64,000 nt of DNA from Flavobacteriaceae bacterium (GTDB lineage: Bacteria; Bacteroidota; Bacteroidia; Flavobacteriales; Flavobacteriaceae): contig JAITMD010000016.1 of NCBI GenBank assembly GCA_031277535.1, positions 162,123 through 226,122 of the forward strand, given 5' to 3'. The translations under genes and the position numbers were made by a program. Position 1 is the first letter of the stretch; each line of letters opens with the position of its first letter. Positions 16,007 to 27,828 of the stretch are shown one piece after another. The notes beneath the pieces were generated by a model, which did not search any database, was not told where the DNA came from, and saw only the letters and a list, made by a program, of their open reading frames with translations.

Positions 16007-16495
16007 ATGACTAGAGAACAAAAAGCAGTTGCAATAGAGGATTTGAAAGTTAAGTTAGCAGACGCTAATATTCTTTATATTGCTGATATTTCAGGACTTA
16101 ATGCTGATACTACTGCAAACTTGAGAAGAGCTTGTTTTAAAGCTAATATCAAATTGGAAGTAGTTAAGAATACATTGCTTGCTAAAGCAATGGAAGCTTC
16201 TGATAAAAACTACGAAGAGTTGCCTTCTACATTAAAAGGTAACAGTGCTATCTTGATTGCTGATGTTGCAAATGCACCAGCGAAAGTTATCAAAGACTTC
16301 AGAAAGAAAAGTGATACACCTGCTTTAAAAGGAGCGTATATCAACGAAGAAGTGTATGTTGGAGATAACCAATTAGATGCATTAGTAGCTATTAAATCTA
16401 AAGAGGAAGTTATTGCAGAAATCATTGGATTACTTCAATCACCAGCTCAAAGAGTTATTTCAGCTTTACAAAACCAATTCAAAGACGAGGAATAG
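16007..16495 (+). CDS. rplJ: Large-subunit ribosomal protein uL10
   Basis: A 162-residue stalk base protein (LKVKLADANILYIADISGLN, KLEVVKNTLLAKA) with a C-terminal helix (LLQSPAQRVISALQNQ) that carries the bL12 dimers. Only 23 bases separate it from rplA, so there is no room for the long L10 leader seen in other phyla. An 84-base spacer with a small hairpin (GTTCA/TGAAC, 16520-16533) leads to rplL. Confidence 0.96.
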   Translation: MTREQKAVAIEDLKVKLADANILYIADISGLNADTTANLRRACFKANIKLEVVKNTLLAKAMEASDKNYEELPSTLKGNSAILIADVANAPAKVIKDFRKKSDTPALKGAYINEEVYVGDNQLDALVAIKSKEEVIAEIIGLLQSPAQRVISALQNQFKDEE

Positions 16496-16579
16496 TCAGA
16501 GAGACTATTGTTTTTGAAGGTTCATATTTGAACGCACATTAATAAATTATATTTTTACAAATCATTAAAAGATAGAAAA

Positions 16580-16948
16580 ATGGCAGATTTGAAACAATTC
16601 GCAGAACAATTAGTTAGCTTAACTGTAAAAGAAGTTAACGAATTAGCAACTATATTAAAAGACGAGTACGGAATCGAACCAGCTGCTGCTGCTGTAGTAA
16701 TCGCAGGTGGAGCTGCAGGTGAAGCTGCTGAAGAGCAAACAGAATTCACTGTAGTATTGAAAGAAGCAGGAGCTTCTAAATTAGCTGTAGTTAAAGCTGT
16801 TAAAGAATTAACAGGTTTAGGATTAAAAGAAGCTAAAGATATCGTAGATTCTACACCAGCTAACATCAAAGAAGGAGTTTCTAAAGATGAGGCTGAAGGT
16901 CTTAAAAAAGCATTAGAAGAAGCTGGAGCTGTAGTAGAGCTTAAGTAA
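16580..16948 (+). CDS. rplL: Large-subunit ribosomal protein bL12
   Basis: A 122-residue protein with an N-terminal dimerisation domain, an alanine- and glycine-rich hinge ([18 protein letters not shown]) and a C-terminal factor-binding domain (EKT-type, here [20 protein letters not shown]). It recruits translation GTPases. It is followed by a large hairpin before rpoB. Confidence 0.97.
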   Translation: MADLKQFAEQLVSLTVKEVNELATILKDEYGIEPAAAAVVIAGGAAGEAAEEQTEFTVVLKEAGASKLAVVKAVKELTGLGLKEAKDIVDSTPANIKEGVSKDEAEGLKKALEEAGAVVELK

Positions 16949-16970
16949 TCTTTTCTGCAAAAATATATTA

Positions 16971-17007
16971 GGTTTAGGTCTTGGGAGCATTCCCAAAGGC
17001 CTAAACC
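16971..17007 (+). promoter_or_regulatory. Large hairpin between rplL and rpoB
   Basis: GGTTTAGG (16971-16978) pairs with CCTAAACC (17000-17007), and inside it TTGGGA pairs with TCCCAA around a GCAT loop. The T tail is short (ATTTTG). It is well placed to be a partial terminator or RNA-processing site that sets rpoBC expression below that of the ribosomal proteins. Confidence 0.65.
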
Positions 17008-17076
17008 ATTTTGCGTATAATTAATTTTGTACGTAAAAGCCTTTTAAAAATTCATAATCAAAATTTTTGTCCATTG

Positions 17077-20000
17077 ATGATCACAAATCAGAACGAAAGA
17101 CTAAATTTTGCTTCTACGAAGAACATTCCTGCTTATCCAGATTTCTTAGATATTCAGGTAAAATCGTTCAAAGATTTCTTTCAATTAGAAACGAAATCTG
17201 AAGAAAGAGGCAAGGAAGGTTTATATAATACCTTCATGGAGAACTTCCCAATCACTGATACAAGAAATCAGTTCGTATTGGAGTTCTTAGATTATTTTGT
17301 TGATCCTCCTCGTTATTCAATCGAAGAGTGTATTGATAGGGGACTAACGTATAGCGTACCGTTAAAAGCACGCTTAAAATTATACTGTACGGATCCTGAA
17401 CACGAAGATTTTGAAACTATAGTTCAAGACGTGTATTTAGGAACAATTCCGTATATGACTCCTAGCGGTACTTTCGTAATTAACGGAGCTGAGCGTGTAG
17501 TAGTATCGCAATTACACCGTTCACCTGGTGTGTTCTTTGGACAGTCGTTCCACGCAAATGGAACAAAGTTGTATTCGGCAAGGGTTATTCCTTTTAAAGG
17601 ATCATGGATTGAGTTTGCTACCGATATTAATAGTGTAATGTACGCTTATATCGATAGAAAGAAAAAATTACCTGTGACTACCTTATTCCGTGCTATTGGA
17701 TTCGAAAGAGACAAGGATATCCTAGAGATTTTCGACTTAGCAGAAGAGGTAAAAGTATCAAAAACAGGTCTTAAAAAATATATAGGACGAAGATTGGCTG
17801 CACGTGTTTTAAATACATGGCATGAAGACTTCGTTGATGAGGATACTGGAGAAGTTGTTTCAATTGAAAGAAATGAGATTATCTTAGACCGTGATACAGT
17901 CCTAGATAAAGATAATGTCGAAGAAATCATTGAGGCTAACGTTAAGACTATCCTTTTACATAAAGACGACAATAATCAAGCGGATTACGCTATTATACAT
18001 AACACGTTGCAAAAAGACCCTACGAACTCTGAAAAAGAGGCAGTAGAGCATATCTATCGTCAGTTGCGTAATGCAGAACCACCTGATGAGGAAACAGCAC
18101 GTGGAATTATTGAAAAATTGTTCTTCTCAGATCAACGTTACAATCTAGGTGAAGTTGGTCGTTACAGAATGAACAAGAAACTTAATCTTGACACACCAAT
18201 AGATAAACAAGTTTTAACAAAAGAGGATATTATCACTATTGTTAAATACTTAATTGAATTGATTAACTCAAAAGCTGAGATCGATGATATCGACCACTTG
18301 TCTAACCGTCGTGTTAGAACAGTAGGAGAACAATTGTCAGCTCAGTTTGGTGTTGGTTTAGCTCGTATGGCAAGAACAATTCGTGAACGTATGAATGTAC
18401 GTGATAACGAGGTGTTTACTCCAATCGATTTGATCAATGCTAAGACTTTATCGTCTGTGATTAATTCATTCTTTGGTACTAACCAGTTGTCTCAATTTAT
18501 GGATCAAACGAATCCATTAGCTGAGATTACACACAAACGTCGTTTATCTGCTTTAGGACCTGGAGGTTTATCGAGAGAGAGAGCAGGTTTCGAGGTACGT
18601 GACGTTCACTATACTCATTACGGACGTTTATGTCCTATTGAGACACCAGAGGGACCAAACATTGGATTGATTTCATCTTTAGCAGTATATGCTAAAGTAA
18701 ATAATATGGGATTCATTGAAACACCTTACCGCCCTGTAGTTGATGGTAAAGTGGATATTGTAAATGATCCAATTTATTTAAGTGCAGAAGAAGAGGAAGG
18801 AATGTTAATTGCACAAGCGAACGTTCCTGTGGATGCAGAAGGAAGAATGACTGATGAAAGAGTAGTTGTTAAAGAAGAAGGAGATTTCCCGGTAGTAGAA
18901 CCGAAGGATATTCACTTCACTGACGTTGCTCCAAATCAGATTGCTTCTATTTCAGCTTCATTGATTCCTTTCTTAGAGCATGATGATGCCAACCGTGCGT
19001 TGATGGGATCTAACATGATGCGTCAAGCAGTTCCATTATTACGTCCTGAGTCTCCAATTGTAGGAACAGGATTAGAGAGACAAGTAGCTTCAGATTCTCG
19101 TGTTTTAATTAACGCAGAAGGAGAAGGTACAGTTGAGTATGTTGATGCACAAAAGATCATTATTAAGTATGATCGTACGGATGAAGAGCGTTTAATCAGC
19201 TTTGATCCAGATGAGAAAACATACAACTTGATTAAGTTTAGAAAAACGAATCAAAGTACAAGTATTAACTTGAAGCCAATTGTAAGAAGAGGTGATAGAG
19301 TTACAAAAGGACAAGTACTTTGTGAAGGATATGCTACACAAGCGGGTGAGCTTGCTTTAGGACGTAACTTGAAAGTGGCGTTTATGCCATGGAAAGGATA
19401 CAACTTCGAGGATGCGATTGTAATCTGTGAGAGAGTAGTACGTGAAGATATCTTTACATCTATCCATATTGATGACTATACTTTAGAAGTGAGAGATACT
19501 AAATTAGGTAACGAAGAGTTGACTAATGATATTCCTAACGTTTCTGAAGAAGCAACAAAAGATTTAGATGAGAACGGTATGATCCGCATTGGTGCTGAAG
19601 TTAAGCCTGGTGATATTCTTATTGGTAAGATCACTCCAAAAGGAGAATCAGATCCTACTCCAGAAGAGAAATTATTACGCGCTATCTTTGGTGATAAAGC
19701 AGGAGACGTTAAAGATGCTTCTTTAAAAGCTTCACCATCGTTAAGAGGTGTTGTATTAGATAAGAAATTGTTCGCAAGAGCAGTAAAAGATAAACGTAAA
19801 CGTTCTAAAGATAAAGATGATTTAGCTTTATTAGAAACTAAGTTTGAAGTTAAATTCAACGAGTTGAAAGAAACGTTAATCGATAAGTTAATTCAGATTG
19901 TGAATGGTAAAACTTCACAAGGTGTTATGAATGACTTAGGTGAGGAAATCTTACCAAAAGGGAAAAAGTATACTCAGAAGATGTTATATGCAGTAGAAGA

Positions 20001-20889
20001 TTTTGCTCATTTAACAAAAGGACAATGGACTACTGATGAGGAAACTAACCACATGATTACTGATTTAATTCACAACTATAAGATTAAATTAAATGATCTT
20101 CAAGGAGTTCTAAGAAGAGAGAAATTTATGATTACTGTAGGGGATGAGTTACCATCAGGAATCTTAAAACTTGCGAAAGTTTACATTGCTAAGAAACGTA
20201 AATTACGCGTAGGGGATAAGATGGCGGGACGTCACGGAAATAAAGGTATTGTAGCTCGTATCGTAAGAGATGAGGATATGCCATTCTTAGAAGACGGAAC
20301 ACCAGTTGATATCGTGTTGAACCCTCTTGGGGTACCTTCACGTATGAACATTGGACAGATTTATGAAACTGTATTAGGATGGGCAGGTCAAAAACTTGGT
20401 AAAAAGTATGCGACTCCAATCTTTGACGGTGCTGAATTAGATCAAATCAATGCTCTAACGGACGAAGCAGGAATTCCACGTTTCGGTCATACGTATTTGT
20501 ATGATGGAGGAACAGGAGAAAGATTCCACCAAAGAGCAACAGTAGGTGTTATCTACATGTTGAAATTAGGACACATGGTTGATGATAAAATGCACGCACG
20601 TTCTATTGGACCTTATTCATTGATCACGCAACAACCATTGGGAGGTAAGGCTCAATTTGGAGGTCAGCGTTTCGGAGAGATGGAGGTATGGGCATTAGAA
20701 GCATACGGAGCATCAAGTACATTAAGAGAAATCTTGACGGTAAAATCAGATGACGTTATTGGTAGAGCGAAAACTTACGAAGCAATCGTTAAAGGAGAAA
20801 CTATGCCAGAACCAGGATTACCTGAATCATTCAATGTATTAATGCATGAATTAAAAGGTCTTGGATTAGACATTAGATTAGAAGAATAA
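17077..20889 (+). CDS. rpoB: RNA polymerase beta subunit
   Basis: A 1270-residue catalytic subunit. The beta-lobe, the rifampicin region ([20 protein letters not shown], then [12 protein letters not shown]), the flap and the C-terminal clamp part ([20 protein letters not shown]) are all present. The rifampicin-site residues look wild type. A frame opens 22 codons upstream at 17011, but the extra segment is not family-like and overlaps the foot of the regulatory hairpin region; the ATG at 17077 ([11 protein letters not shown]) is chosen. The gene is followed by rpoC after a 70-base spacer with a hairpin. Confidence 0.97.
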   Translation: MITNQNERLNFASTKNIPAYPDFLDIQVKSFKDFFQLETKSEERGKEGLYNTFMENFPITDTRNQFVLEFLDYFVDPPRYSIEECIDRGLTYSVPLKARLKLYCTDPEHEDFETIVQDVYLGTIPYMTPSGTFVINGAERVVVSQLHRSPGVFFGQSFHANGTKLYSARVIPFKGSWIEFATDINSVMYAYIDRKKKLPVTTLFRAIGFERDKDILEIFDLAEEVKVSKTGLKKYIGRRLAARVLNTWHEDFVDEDTGEVVSIERNEIILDRDTVLDKDNVEEIIEANVKTILLHKDDNNQADYAIIHNTLQKDPTNSEKEAVEHIYRQLRNAEPPDEETARGIIEKLFFSDQRYNLGEVGRYRMNKKLNLDTPIDKQVLTKEDIITIVKYLIELINSKAEIDDIDHLSNRRVRTVGEQLSAQFGVGLARMARTIRERMNVRDNEVFTPIDLINAKTLSSVINSFFGTNQLSQFMDQTNPLAEITHKRRLSALGPGGLSRERAGFEVRDVHYTHYGRLCPIETPEGPNIGLISSLAVYAKVNNMGFIETPYRPVVDGKVDIVNDPIYLSAEEEEGMLIAQANVPVDAEGRMTDERVVVKEEGDFPVVEPKDIHFTDVAPNQIASISASLIPFLEHDDANRALMGSNMMRQAVPLLRPESPIVGTGLERQVASDSRVLINAEGEGTVEYVDAQKIIIKYDRTDEERLISFDPDEKTYNLIKFRKTNQSTSINLKPIVRRGDRVTKGQVLCEGYATQAGELALGRNLKVAFMPWKGYNFEDAIVICERVVREDIFTSIHIDDYTLEVRDTKLGNEELTNDIPNVSEEATKDLDENGMIRIGAEVKPGDILIGKITPKGESDPTPEEKLLRAIFGDKAGDVKDASLKASPSLRGVVLDKKLFARAVKDKRKRSKDKDDLALLETKFEVKFNELKETLIDKLIQIVNGKTSQGVMNDLGEEILPKGKKYTQKMLYAVEDFAHLTKGQWTTDEETNHMITDLIHNYKIKLNDLQGVLRREKFMITVGDELPSGILKLAKVYIAKKRKLRVGDKMAGRHGNKGIVARIVRDEDMPFLEDGTPVDIVLNPLGVPSRMNIGQIYETVLGWAGQKLGKKYATPIFDGAELDQINALTDEAGIPRFGHTYLYDGGTGERFHQRATVGVIYMLKLGHMVDDKMHARSIGPYSLITQQPLGGKAQFGGQRFGEMEVWALEAYGASSTLREILTVKSDDVIGRAKTYEAIVKGETMPEPGLPESFNVLMHELKGLGLDIRLEE

Positions 20890-20900
20890 ACTAAGGTTAT

Positions 20901-20928
20901 AGAGTAGGCAGGTAAAACTGCTTACTCT
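20901..20928 (+). promoter_or_regulatory. Hairpin between rpoB and rpoC
   Basis: AGAGTAGGCAG - GTAAAA - CTGCTTACTCT is an 11-bp stem with one G-U pair, followed by TTTAT. It looks like a weak terminator or processing structure within the operon. Confidence 0.6.
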
Positions 20929-20959
20929 TTATCATACACTTTTAACAAGTAAGTTTACC

Positions 20960-23900
20960 ATGAATAAAAATAAAGAGAAAAGTACCGTAAAAAGGTTTAA
21001 TAAAATCTCAATCGGTTTAGCTTCACCAGAGTCTATTCTTGCAGAGAGTAGAGGGGAAGTTTTAAAACCAGAAACAATTAACTATCGTACTCATAAACCT
21101 GAGCGTGATGGTCTTTTCTGTGAGCGTATTTTCGGTCCTGTAAAAGATTATGAGTGTGCTTGTGGTAAGTATAAAAGAATTCGTTACAAAGGTATCGTTT
21201 GTGACCGTTGTGGAGTTGAAGTAACTGAGAAAAAAGTACGTAGAGATAGAGTTGGTCACATCAATTTGGTTGTGCCTATTGCTCATATCTGGTATTTCCG
21301 TTCTTTACCAAATAAAATTGGTTATATCTTAGGACTTCCTTCTAAGAAGTTAGATATGATTATTTACTATGAGCGTTATGTAGTAATCCAAGCTGGTATT
21401 GCTAAGAACGTTGATGGTGAACCAATAAATAGACTTGATTTCTTAACAGAAGAGGAGTATTTGAACATTTGTGATACTCTTCCAATGGAAAACCAATATT
21501 TAGATGATTCAGATCCAAATAAATTCGTTGCCAAAATGGGAGCAGAATGTATTATGGATTTATTAGCGACTACAGATTTAGACCAATTGTCTTATACTTT
21601 GCGTCATGCTGCTAATAATGAAACGTCTAAACAAAGAAAAACAGAAGCTTTAAAACGTCTTCAAGTGGTTGAGTCTTTCCGTGAGTCTAACTTAAACAGA
21701 GAGAACAAACCAGAGTGGATGATTTTGAAAGTAATTCCAGTTATTCCACCAGAATTACGTCCATTAGTTCCACTTGATGGAGGTCGTTTTGCTACATCTG
21801 ACTTAAATGACTTATACCGTCGTGTAATTATCAGAAACAACCGTTTAAAACGTTTGATGGAGATTAAAGCTCCAGAAGTAATCTTGCGTAATGAAAAACG
21901 TATGCTTCAAGAAGCAGTAGATTCATTATTCGATAACACAAGAAAAGCTTCTGCTGTTAAAACTGAATCTAACCGTCCATTGAAATCACTTTCTGATTCA
22001 TTGAAAGGTAAGCAAGGACGTTTCCGTCAAAACTTATTAGGTAAGCGTGTTGACTATTCTGCTCGTTCGGTAATTGTTGTCGGACCAGAATTGAAATTAT
22101 ACGAGTGTGGATTGCCAAAAGATATGGCTGCTGAATTGTACAAACCATTCGTGATCCGTAAGTTGATCGAAAGAGGAATTGTAAAGACAGTAAAATCTGC
22201 AAAGAAAATTATAGATAAGAAAGAACCAGTTGTTTGGGATATCTTAGAAAACGTAATTAAAGGACACCCAGTTTTACTTAACCGTGCTCCTACGTTACAC
22301 AGATTGGGTATTCAAGCGTTCCAACCTAAGTTAATCGAAGGTAAAGCGATTCAATTACACCCATTAGTGTGTACGGCTTTCAACGCCGATTTCGATGGTG
22401 ACCAGATGGCAGTTCACTTACCTCTTGGACCAGAGGCAATCTTAGAAGCTCAATTATTGATGTTGGCTTCTCACAATATCTTGAATCCTGCGAATGGTGC
22501 TCCTATTACAGTACCTTCTCAAGACATGGTACTTGGATTATACTACATGACTAAGTCGCGTAGATCTACTCCAGAACATGAGATTAAAGGTGAAGGATTG
22601 ACTTTCTACTCTGTAGAGGAAGTACATATTGCATTAAATGAAGGAAAATTAGATCTTAATGCTAATGTAAAAGTTAGAGCTAAAGATTATAACGCAAACG
22701 GTGAATTAGTATATCAAATTATTGAAACATCAGCTGGTAGAATCTTATTTAATGAGGTTGTTCCAGAGGTTGCAGGATATATAAATGAGGTATTGACTAA
22801 AAAATCTTTAAGAGATATTATTGGTCATATCTTAAGTATTACTGATGTACCTACAACTGCCGCATTCTTGGATGATATCAAAAACATGGGATACGGTTAT
22901 GCATTCCGTGGAGGATTATCATTCAGTTTAGGGGATATTATGATTCCTGAGCGCAAGCAAGAATTGATTGATGATGCAAATCAACAAGTAGATCATATCA
23001 CGATGAACTATAACATGGGGCTTATTACTAATAATGAGCGTTACAACCAGGTTATTGACGTGTGGACATCTACAAATGCAATGTTGACAGAATTGGCGAT
23101 GAAGAATATCCGTGAGGATAAACAAGGTTTCAACTCAGTATTTATGATGCTTGATTCTGGAGCCCGTGGTTCTAAAGAGCAGATTCGTCAGTTGACAGGT
23201 ATGCGTGGTTTGATGGCTAAACCTAAGAAATCTACTGCTGGAGGTGGAGAGATTATTGAAAACCCAATTCTTTCTAACTTTAAGGAAGGTCTTTCAATTT
23301 TGGAATACTTCATTTCTACGCACGGTGCTCGTAAGGGTCTTGCCGATACGGCATTGAAAACAGCGGATGCTGGATACTTGACACGTCGTCTTCACGATGT
23401 TGCACAGGATGTAATTGTTAACTCAGTTGACTGTGGTACATTGAGAGGTATTGATGTAAAAGCATTAAAGAAAAACGAAGAGGTAATCGAATCTTTAGGA
23501 GAAAGAGTTTTAGGACGTGTTGCTCTTAATGATGTGATTAACCCATTGAATTCAGAAGTTATCGTTGCTGCTGGTGTTGAAATTACTGAAGCTATTGCTA
23601 AAGCAGTAAATGCAGCTCCAATCGAGTCAATTGAAGTTCGTTCTCCATTGACTTGTGAGGCTAAGATTGGTATCTGTGCTAAATGTTATGGACGTAACTT
23701 AGCAACTGCAAGAATGGTTCAAAAAGGTGAAGCTGTAGGTGTTATTGCTGCTCAATCAATTGGGGAGCCTGGTACACAGTTAACATTGAGAACGTTCCAC
23801 GTAGGGGGTACTGCTGGTAACATTTCTGAGACATCTACAATTACTACTAAGTTTAAAGGTCGTCTTGAAATGGAAGACTTGAAAGTAGTAAGAGGTGAAG

Positions 23901-25255
23901 ATAACGAAGGAAAAGCAATTGATATTGTTATTTCTCGTTCTACTGAAGCTAAATTGTTTGATGTTAATACAGGAATCTTATTGACTACAAATAACGTTCC
24001 TTATGGATCTACTATCTACGTTAACGATGGTGATGTAGTTGAAGAAGGAACTGTATTGTGTAAATGGGACCCTTATAATGGTGTAATTGTTTCTGAGTTT
24101 ACTGGTAAAGTTGCTTATGAAGATATCGAACAAGGACAAACGTTCATGGTTGAAATCGATGAGCAAACAGGATTCCAAGAAAAAGTTATTACTGAATCAA
24201 GAAATAAAAAATTAATTCCTACTTTATTAATTTATGGTAAAGATGGTGAGTTAATTCGTTCATACAACTTACCAGTAGGTTCTCACTTAATGGTAAATGA
24301 TGGAGAGAAAATTAAAGCTGGTAAAGTTTTAGTTAAGATTCCTCGTCATACATCAAAAGCAGGGGATATTACAGGAGGTCTTCCAAGAATTACTGAGTTG
24401 TTAGAGGCTCGTAATCCTTCGAATCCAGCTGTAGTTTCTGAAATTGATGGAGTTGTTTCGTTTGGTAAAATCAAACGTGGTAACCGTGAAATCGTTGTTG
24501 AATCTAAAACAGGAGATGTTAGAAAATACTTAGTTAAGTTGTCTAACCAAATCTTAGTTCAAGAGAATGACTTCGTAAAAGCAGGAATGCCATTGTCTGA
24601 TGGTGCTATTACTCCAGATGATATTTTGAGAATTCAAGGTCCTTCTGCAGTACAACAGTACTTAGTAAATGAAATTCAAGAAGTTTACCGTTTACAAGGG
24701 GTTAAGATTAGTGACAAGCACTTTGAGGTTGTAATTCGTCAAATGATGCGTAAAGTTAGAATTGAAGATCCAGGTGATACATTATTCTTAGAAGATCAAT
24801 TAGCACATGCTCGTGACTTTATTGATGAGAATGATAAATTATTCGGAATGAAGGTTGTAACAGATTCTGGAGATTCTGAGAACTTGAAAGAAGGACAAAT
24901 CATTACAATGAGAGAATTACGCGATGAAAATTCAATTATGAAACGTGAAGACAAAAATCTTGTAATTGCGCGTGATGTAATGTTAGCTACTGGTACTCCT
25001 TTATTACAAGGTATTACTCGTGCTTCGTTACAAACGAAATCATTCTTATCTGCTGCATCGTTCCAGGAAACTACGAAAGTATTGAATGAAGCTGCTGTAG
25101 CTGGTAAAGTAGATGGATTATTAGGATTGAAAGAAAACGTAATTGTTGGACATAGAATTCCTGCAGGTACTGGTATGAGAGATTATGATAACATTCTTGT
25201 GAGTGCATCAGATGATAATAACAGTTCTGTTTCAGAGAATGAATTAAATTTCTAA
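20960..25255 (+). CDS. rpoC: RNA polymerase beta-prime subunit
   Basis: A 1431-residue catalytic subunit. The N-terminal zinc ribbon ([20 protein letters not shown]), the lid/rudder region, the active-site NADFDGDQ with three metal-binding aspartates, the bridge helix and trigger loop region ([16 protein letters not shown], here [12 protein letters not shown]) and the second zinc cluster ([13 protein letters not shown]) are present. The length is typical for Bacteroidota. It ends four bases before the DUF3467 gene, which must share its mRNA. Confidence 0.98.
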   Translation: MNKNKEKSTVKRFNKISIGLASPESILAESRGEVLKPETINYRTHKPERDGLFCERIFGPVKDYECACGKYKRIRYKGIVCDRCGVEVTEKKVRRDRVGHINLVVPIAHIWYFRSLPNKIGYILGLPSKKLDMIIYYERYVVIQAGIAKNVDGEPINRLDFLTEEEYLNICDTLPMENQYLDDSDPNKFVAKMGAECIMDLLATTDLDQLSYTLRHAANNETSKQRKTEALKRLQVVESFRESNLNRENKPEWMILKVIPVIPPELRPLVPLDGGRFATSDLNDLYRRVIIRNNRLKRLMEIKAPEVILRNEKRMLQEAVDSLFDNTRKASAVKTESNRPLKSLSDSLKGKQGRFRQNLLGKRVDYSARSVIVVGPELKLYECGLPKDMAAELYKPFVIRKLIERGIVKTVKSAKKIIDKKEPVVWDILENVIKGHPVLLNRAPTLHRLGIQAFQPKLIEGKAIQLHPLVCTAFNADFDGDQMAVHLPLGPEAILEAQLLMLASHNILNPANGAPITVPSQDMVLGLYYMTKSRRSTPEHEIKGEGLTFYSVEEVHIALNEGKLDLNANVKVRAKDYNANGELVYQIIETSAGRILFNEVVPEVAGYINEVLTKKSLRDIIGHILSITDVPTTAAFLDDIKNMGYGYAFRGGLSFSLGDIMIPERKQELIDDANQQVDHITMNYNMGLITNNERYNQVIDVWTSTNAMLTELAMKNIREDKQGFNSVFMMLDSGARGSKEQIRQLTGMRGLMAKPKKSTAGGGEIIENPILSNFKEGLSILEYFISTHGARKGLADTALKTADAGYLTRRLHDVAQDVIVNSVDCGTLRGIDVKALKKNEEVIESLGERVLGRVALNDVINPLNSEVIVAAGVEITEAIAKAVNAAPIESIEVRSPLTCEAKIGICAKCYGRNLATARMVQKGEAVGVIAAQSIGEPGTQLTLRTFHVGGTAGNISETSTITTKFKGRLEMEDLKVVRGEDNEGKAIDIVISRSTEAKLFDVNTGILLTTNNVPYGSTIYVNDGDVVEEGTVLCKWDPYNGVIVSEFTGKVAYEDIEQGQTFMVEIDEQTGFQEKVITESRNKKLIPTLLIYGKDGELIRSYNLPVGSHLMVNDGEKIKAGKVLVKIPRHTSKAGDITGGLPRITELLEARNPSNPAVVSEIDGVVSFGKIKRGNREIVVESKTGDVRKYLVKLSNQILVQENDFVKAGMPLSDGAITPDDILRIQGPSAVQQYLVNEIQEVYRLQGVKISDKHFEVVIRQMMRKVRIEDPGDTLFLEDQLAHARDFIDENDKLFGMKVVTDSGDSENLKEGQIITMRELRDENSIMKREDKNLVIARDVMLATGTPLLQGITRASLQTKSFLSAASFQETTKVLNEAAVAGKVDGLLGLKENVIVGHRIPAGTGMRDYDNILVSASDDNNSSVSENELNF

Positions 25256-25259
25256 GAGT

Positions 25260-25568
25260 ATGATCGAAAACGATGAACAATTTGGTCTTGAGTTAGACGA
25301 AGCAGTTGCGGATGGCACTTTTTCGAATATGGTTATTGTCAATCATTCAGATACAGAGTTTGTTGTAGACTTTGTAAATGTAATGCCTGGAGTACCTAAA
25401 CCAAAAGTTAAGTCACGTATTATTTTAACTCCTCAGCATGTGAAAGCATTTGTTAGTATTTTAAACGATCATATCGAAAGTTTTGAGAAAGTAAATGGAG
25501 AGATTAAAAGTAAAGTTTCTCGAGAAGATTTGATTCATAGTAATTTCGGTCCTAAAGGAGAAGCTTAA
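25260..25568 (+). CDS. DUF3467 family protein
   Basis: A 102-residue soluble protein with the DUF3467 pattern: FSNMVIVNHSDTEFVVDFV, then PKVKSRIILTPQHVKAF and a C-terminal helix. In Bacteroidota this gene very often follows rpoC, as here with only four bases between them, which suggests a role connected to transcription. No biochemical function is known to me. A strong terminator closes the operon 15 bases after the stop. Confidence 0.88.
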   Translation: MIENDEQFGLELDEAVADGTFSNMVIVNHSDTEFVVDFVNVMPGVPKPKVKSRIILTPQHVKAFVSILNDHIESFEKVNGEIKSKVSREDLIHSNFGPKGEA

Positions 25569-25582
25569 AAGTTTTAGATATT

Positions 25583-25611
25583 AAACCACCTCAATATGAG
25601 GTGGTTTTTTT
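25583..25611 (+). terminator. Terminator of the rpoBC operon
   Basis: AAACCACCTCA - ATA - TGAGGTGGTTT, an 11-bp perfect stem followed by a T-run. Confidence 0.93.
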
Positions 25612-25669
25612 ATTTTAGTTTTCCTTGTAGAATGAAAATTTTAAAGAAGCATCTTTGCTATGTATGCTT

Positions 25670-25698
25670 TTTGTACATTTGGGAATAATATACTTTTG
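25670..25698 (+). promoter_or_regulatory. Promoter of the DUF2314-ankyrin gene
   Basis: TTTG (25670-25673), a 17-base spacer and TACTTTTG (25691-25698) fit the Bacteroidota promoter. The ATG is about 30 bases after the expected start. Confidence 0.65.
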
Positions 25699-25733
25699 TA
25701 TATTACTTATTATTTAATGTTTAAAAGAAAATT

Positions 25734-26489
25734 ATGTCTGAGAAAAAAATATTTTATGCACAAGGGGATGATCCTATCTTAGTAGCAGCATATGAGAAAG
25801 CACAGGATACATTCAAGTATTTTTGGCGTGAAGTTGCTTGGGAATATAGAAGAATTATTCCAGGTTTGAGTACAGCATGTGTGAAGGTTGCTTTTACTGA
25901 GGAAGTACCAGGATCTGATGATGTACTTGTTGAACATATGTGGATTGGTAATATTGATTTTGATGGTTCAGTTATTTATGGTGAATTATTAAACGAACCT
26001 ATAGATATTAAGTCAATTAAAGTAGGTGATGAAGTAGGTGTTACGATTGAGCAAATTAGCGACTGGATGATTGTATCTGATGATAAAACGTATGGAGGAT
26101 TCACTATTCAGGCTATGCGTTCTGTTATGAGTGATGAAGAACGTCAAGAACATGATGCAGCTTGGGGATTAGACTTTGGAAGTTATGACGAGGTTTTAGT
26201 GGTTAGAGATCAAATAGAACACCCAGAGTATTTGATAGAACATCCAATGAGTGTTAATATGAAAGATAGTTTGATCGAATTTTTAGATCAAAATCCAGAT
26301 GAAGTTAAGGTTACTGATGAAGCAGGAATTACTTTTTTACACCGTGAGGTTATTGCTGGTAACTTGACATCTACAGAAGTGCTTTTAGAGAAAGGGGCTG
26401 ATAAGTTGGCTAAAACCAAAGATGGAAAAACAGCTTTGGACTTTGCTCGTGAGTTAAATTGGAGTCATATTATTCCTGTATTATCTTAA
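25734..26489 (+). CDS. DUF2314 domain protein with C-terminal ankyrin repeats
   Basis: A 251-residue soluble protein. Residues about 10-125 form a DUF2314 (YegJ-like) domain (AQDTFKYFWREVAWEYRRII, VEHMWIGNIDFDGSVIYGEL, VGDEVGVTIEQISDWMIV). Residues about 180-251 hold two ankyrin-type repeats (TDEAGITFLHREVIAGNLTS, LLEKGADKLAKTKDGKTALD in separate helices). Both modules occur in many bacterial proteins of immunity or effector-neutralising type, but here no toxin gene is adjacent. It has its own promoter and terminator and is thus a single-gene unit. The function is unknown. Confidence 0.8.
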   Translation: MSEKKIFYAQGDDPILVAAYEKAQDTFKYFWREVAWEYRRIIPGLSTACVKVAFTEEVPGSDDVLVEHMWIGNIDFDGSVIYGELLNEPIDIKSIKVGDEVGVTIEQISDWMIVSDDKTYGGFTIQAMRSVMSDEERQEHDAAWGLDFGSYDEVLVVRDQIEHPEYLIEHPMSVNMKDSLIEFLDQNPDEVKVTDEAGITFLHREVIAGNLTSTEVLLEKGADKLAKTKDGKTALDFARELNWSHIIPVLS

Positions 26490-26510
26490 TAGTTACAGAA
26501 AGATAGAATT

Positions 26511-26537
26511 AACCTTTAGTCATACTAAAGGTTTTTT
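26511..26537 (+). terminator. Terminator after the DUF2314-ankyrin gene
   Basis: AACCTTTAGT - CAT - ACTAAAGGTT with a following T-run. Confidence 0.92.
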
Positions 26538-26565
26538 TATTATATTGTTTTAATTTTCTACTGTT

Positions 26566-27111
26566 ATGGAGTATCAAGAAATGTATAATTTAATGTTTGA
26601 AACTGATTCTCATTTGAATGCACGGAAAAAGGCATTATGTACTTTGTCTAATTATACGGGGAGTTTTAAGTTTCTATTGGATAATACCTTTAATGAAGAT
26701 AGTTGTATACAAGCTATTTCTTCTTATGTTTTAGATGATTATTTAATTCAGACTCCTAATTTAGTGCTACCCTATTTAAGCGAATTTATTGTTCGTGTTG
26801 AATATATTAAAAATGAATCTGTTAAACGTATCGTTAGTAAAATTCTTATTAGGATAGTAAAAAAACATAAAGAGCAGCTTTCTATAGTGGATAAAAGTAG
26901 AATAGCTAAGTATGCTGTTGGGTGGTTAGTTGATGATTCAAAAGTTGCAACAGAGGCAAATGCTATGGAATTATTGAGTCGTTTGAAAAGAGAATTTCCT
27001 GATGAGTTTGCTTTAGGAGCAGAGATGGTTGAAATTAATTACTATTCACGTTCTATTGCTTATCAGAATAAAGGAAAAAAGTATTTAGCTTTAATGCATA
27101 AAGAAGAATAA
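26566..27111 (+). CDS. Alpha-helical (HEAT-like) hypothetical protein
   Basis: A 181-residue soluble protein that I do not recognise. It appears fully helical with repeated pairs of helices of about 30-40 residues (LNARKKALCTLSNYTGSFKF, EDSCIQAISSYVLDDYLI, VKRIVSKILIRIVKKHKEQL), which suggests HEAT-like repeats and a role in protein binding. There is no signal peptide. It lies 25 bases before an acetyltransferase gene in the same direction and probably shares its mRNA. Confidence 0.65.
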   Translation: MEYQEMYNLMFETDSHLNARKKALCTLSNYTGSFKFLLDNTFNEDSCIQAISSYVLDDYLIQTPNLVLPYLSEFIVRVEYIKNESVKRIVSKILIRIVKKHKEQLSIVDKSRIAKYAVGWLVDDSKVATEANAMELLSRLKREFPDEFALGAEMVEINYYSRSIAYQNKGKKYLALMHKEE

Positions 27112-27136
27112 AGATTTGTAAGAAAATAAGAATAGC

Positions 27137-27619
27137 ATGTTTGTATTTGATAAGACTAACTATAGTTATAGTATAGTTGAAATTGTAGAAAATAAAAAAG
27201 ATCTGTATCATTTATTATTGTTGGCAGATGAAACCACTGAAGCTATTGATAAATATTTATTAGAAAGTACTGTATATGTAATAAATGATAAGGTAAAAAG
27301 TATTGGTGTTTTTTGTCTATATAAGATAGATGATGATATAATTGAATTAAAGAATATAGCAGTTGATTCTATATATCAAAGTAAAGGAATTGGTGGAAGT
27401 ATTATAACGTGTATCAAAGAGATTGTAAAAGAACAAGGGTATAAAGTTTTAGTAGTTGGAACTGCTGATACAGGTGAGGCACAAATAAGATTTTATTTGC
27501 GCAATGGTTTTATAAAAACTGGCTTGAAGAAAGATTTCTTTTTAATTAATTATTCTGAACCGATTTTTGAAAATGGTGTACAATTAAGAGATATGGTAAT
27601 GTTCGAAACGAAAGTATGA
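27137..27619 (+). CDS. GNAT family N-acetyltransferase
   Basis: A 160-residue acetyltransferase. The acetyl-CoA binding core is clear: the strand IIELKNIAVDSIYQSKGIGG with the Q-x-K-G-I-G loop at about residues 97-102, followed by the helix SIITCIKEIVKEQG and the strand KVLVVGTAD, then AQIRFYLRNGFIKTG, the usual end of the fold. The N-terminal 60 residues are family-specific. The substrate (amine, protein N-terminus or antibiotic) cannot be told. A terminator follows immediately. Confidence 0.85.
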   Translation: MFVFDKTNYSYSIVEIVENKKDLYHLLLLADETTEAIDKYLLESTVYVINDKVKSIGVFCLYKIDDDIIELKNIAVDSIYQSKGIGGSIITCIKEIVKEQGYKVLVVGTADTGEAQIRFYLRNGFIKTGLKKDFFLINYSEPIFENGVQLRDMVMFETKV

Positions 27620-27624
27620 TATAA

Positions 27625-27653
27625 TAAAACCCTGAAATAGCTTCAGGGTTTTA
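27625..27653. terminator. Terminator after the acetyltransferase gene
   Basis: TAAAACCCTGAA - ATAGC - TTCAGGGTTTTA, a 12-bp perfect stem with T-rich flank. Confidence 0.9.
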
Positions 27654-27828
27654 TATTTTGAGCTATTAAAGCTCTATTGTACAATGTCAGTAACGACAGT
27701 TTTGTTTATACAAATCATACGGTTTTATGGCTTTCGTTGGATTTTTAAGTTTAAAACTGTGCTATTTAAAATACATTGTACGAGTAAAATACAGAAGCAT
27801 TGTTTAATAAGGACTACTATATAATACC

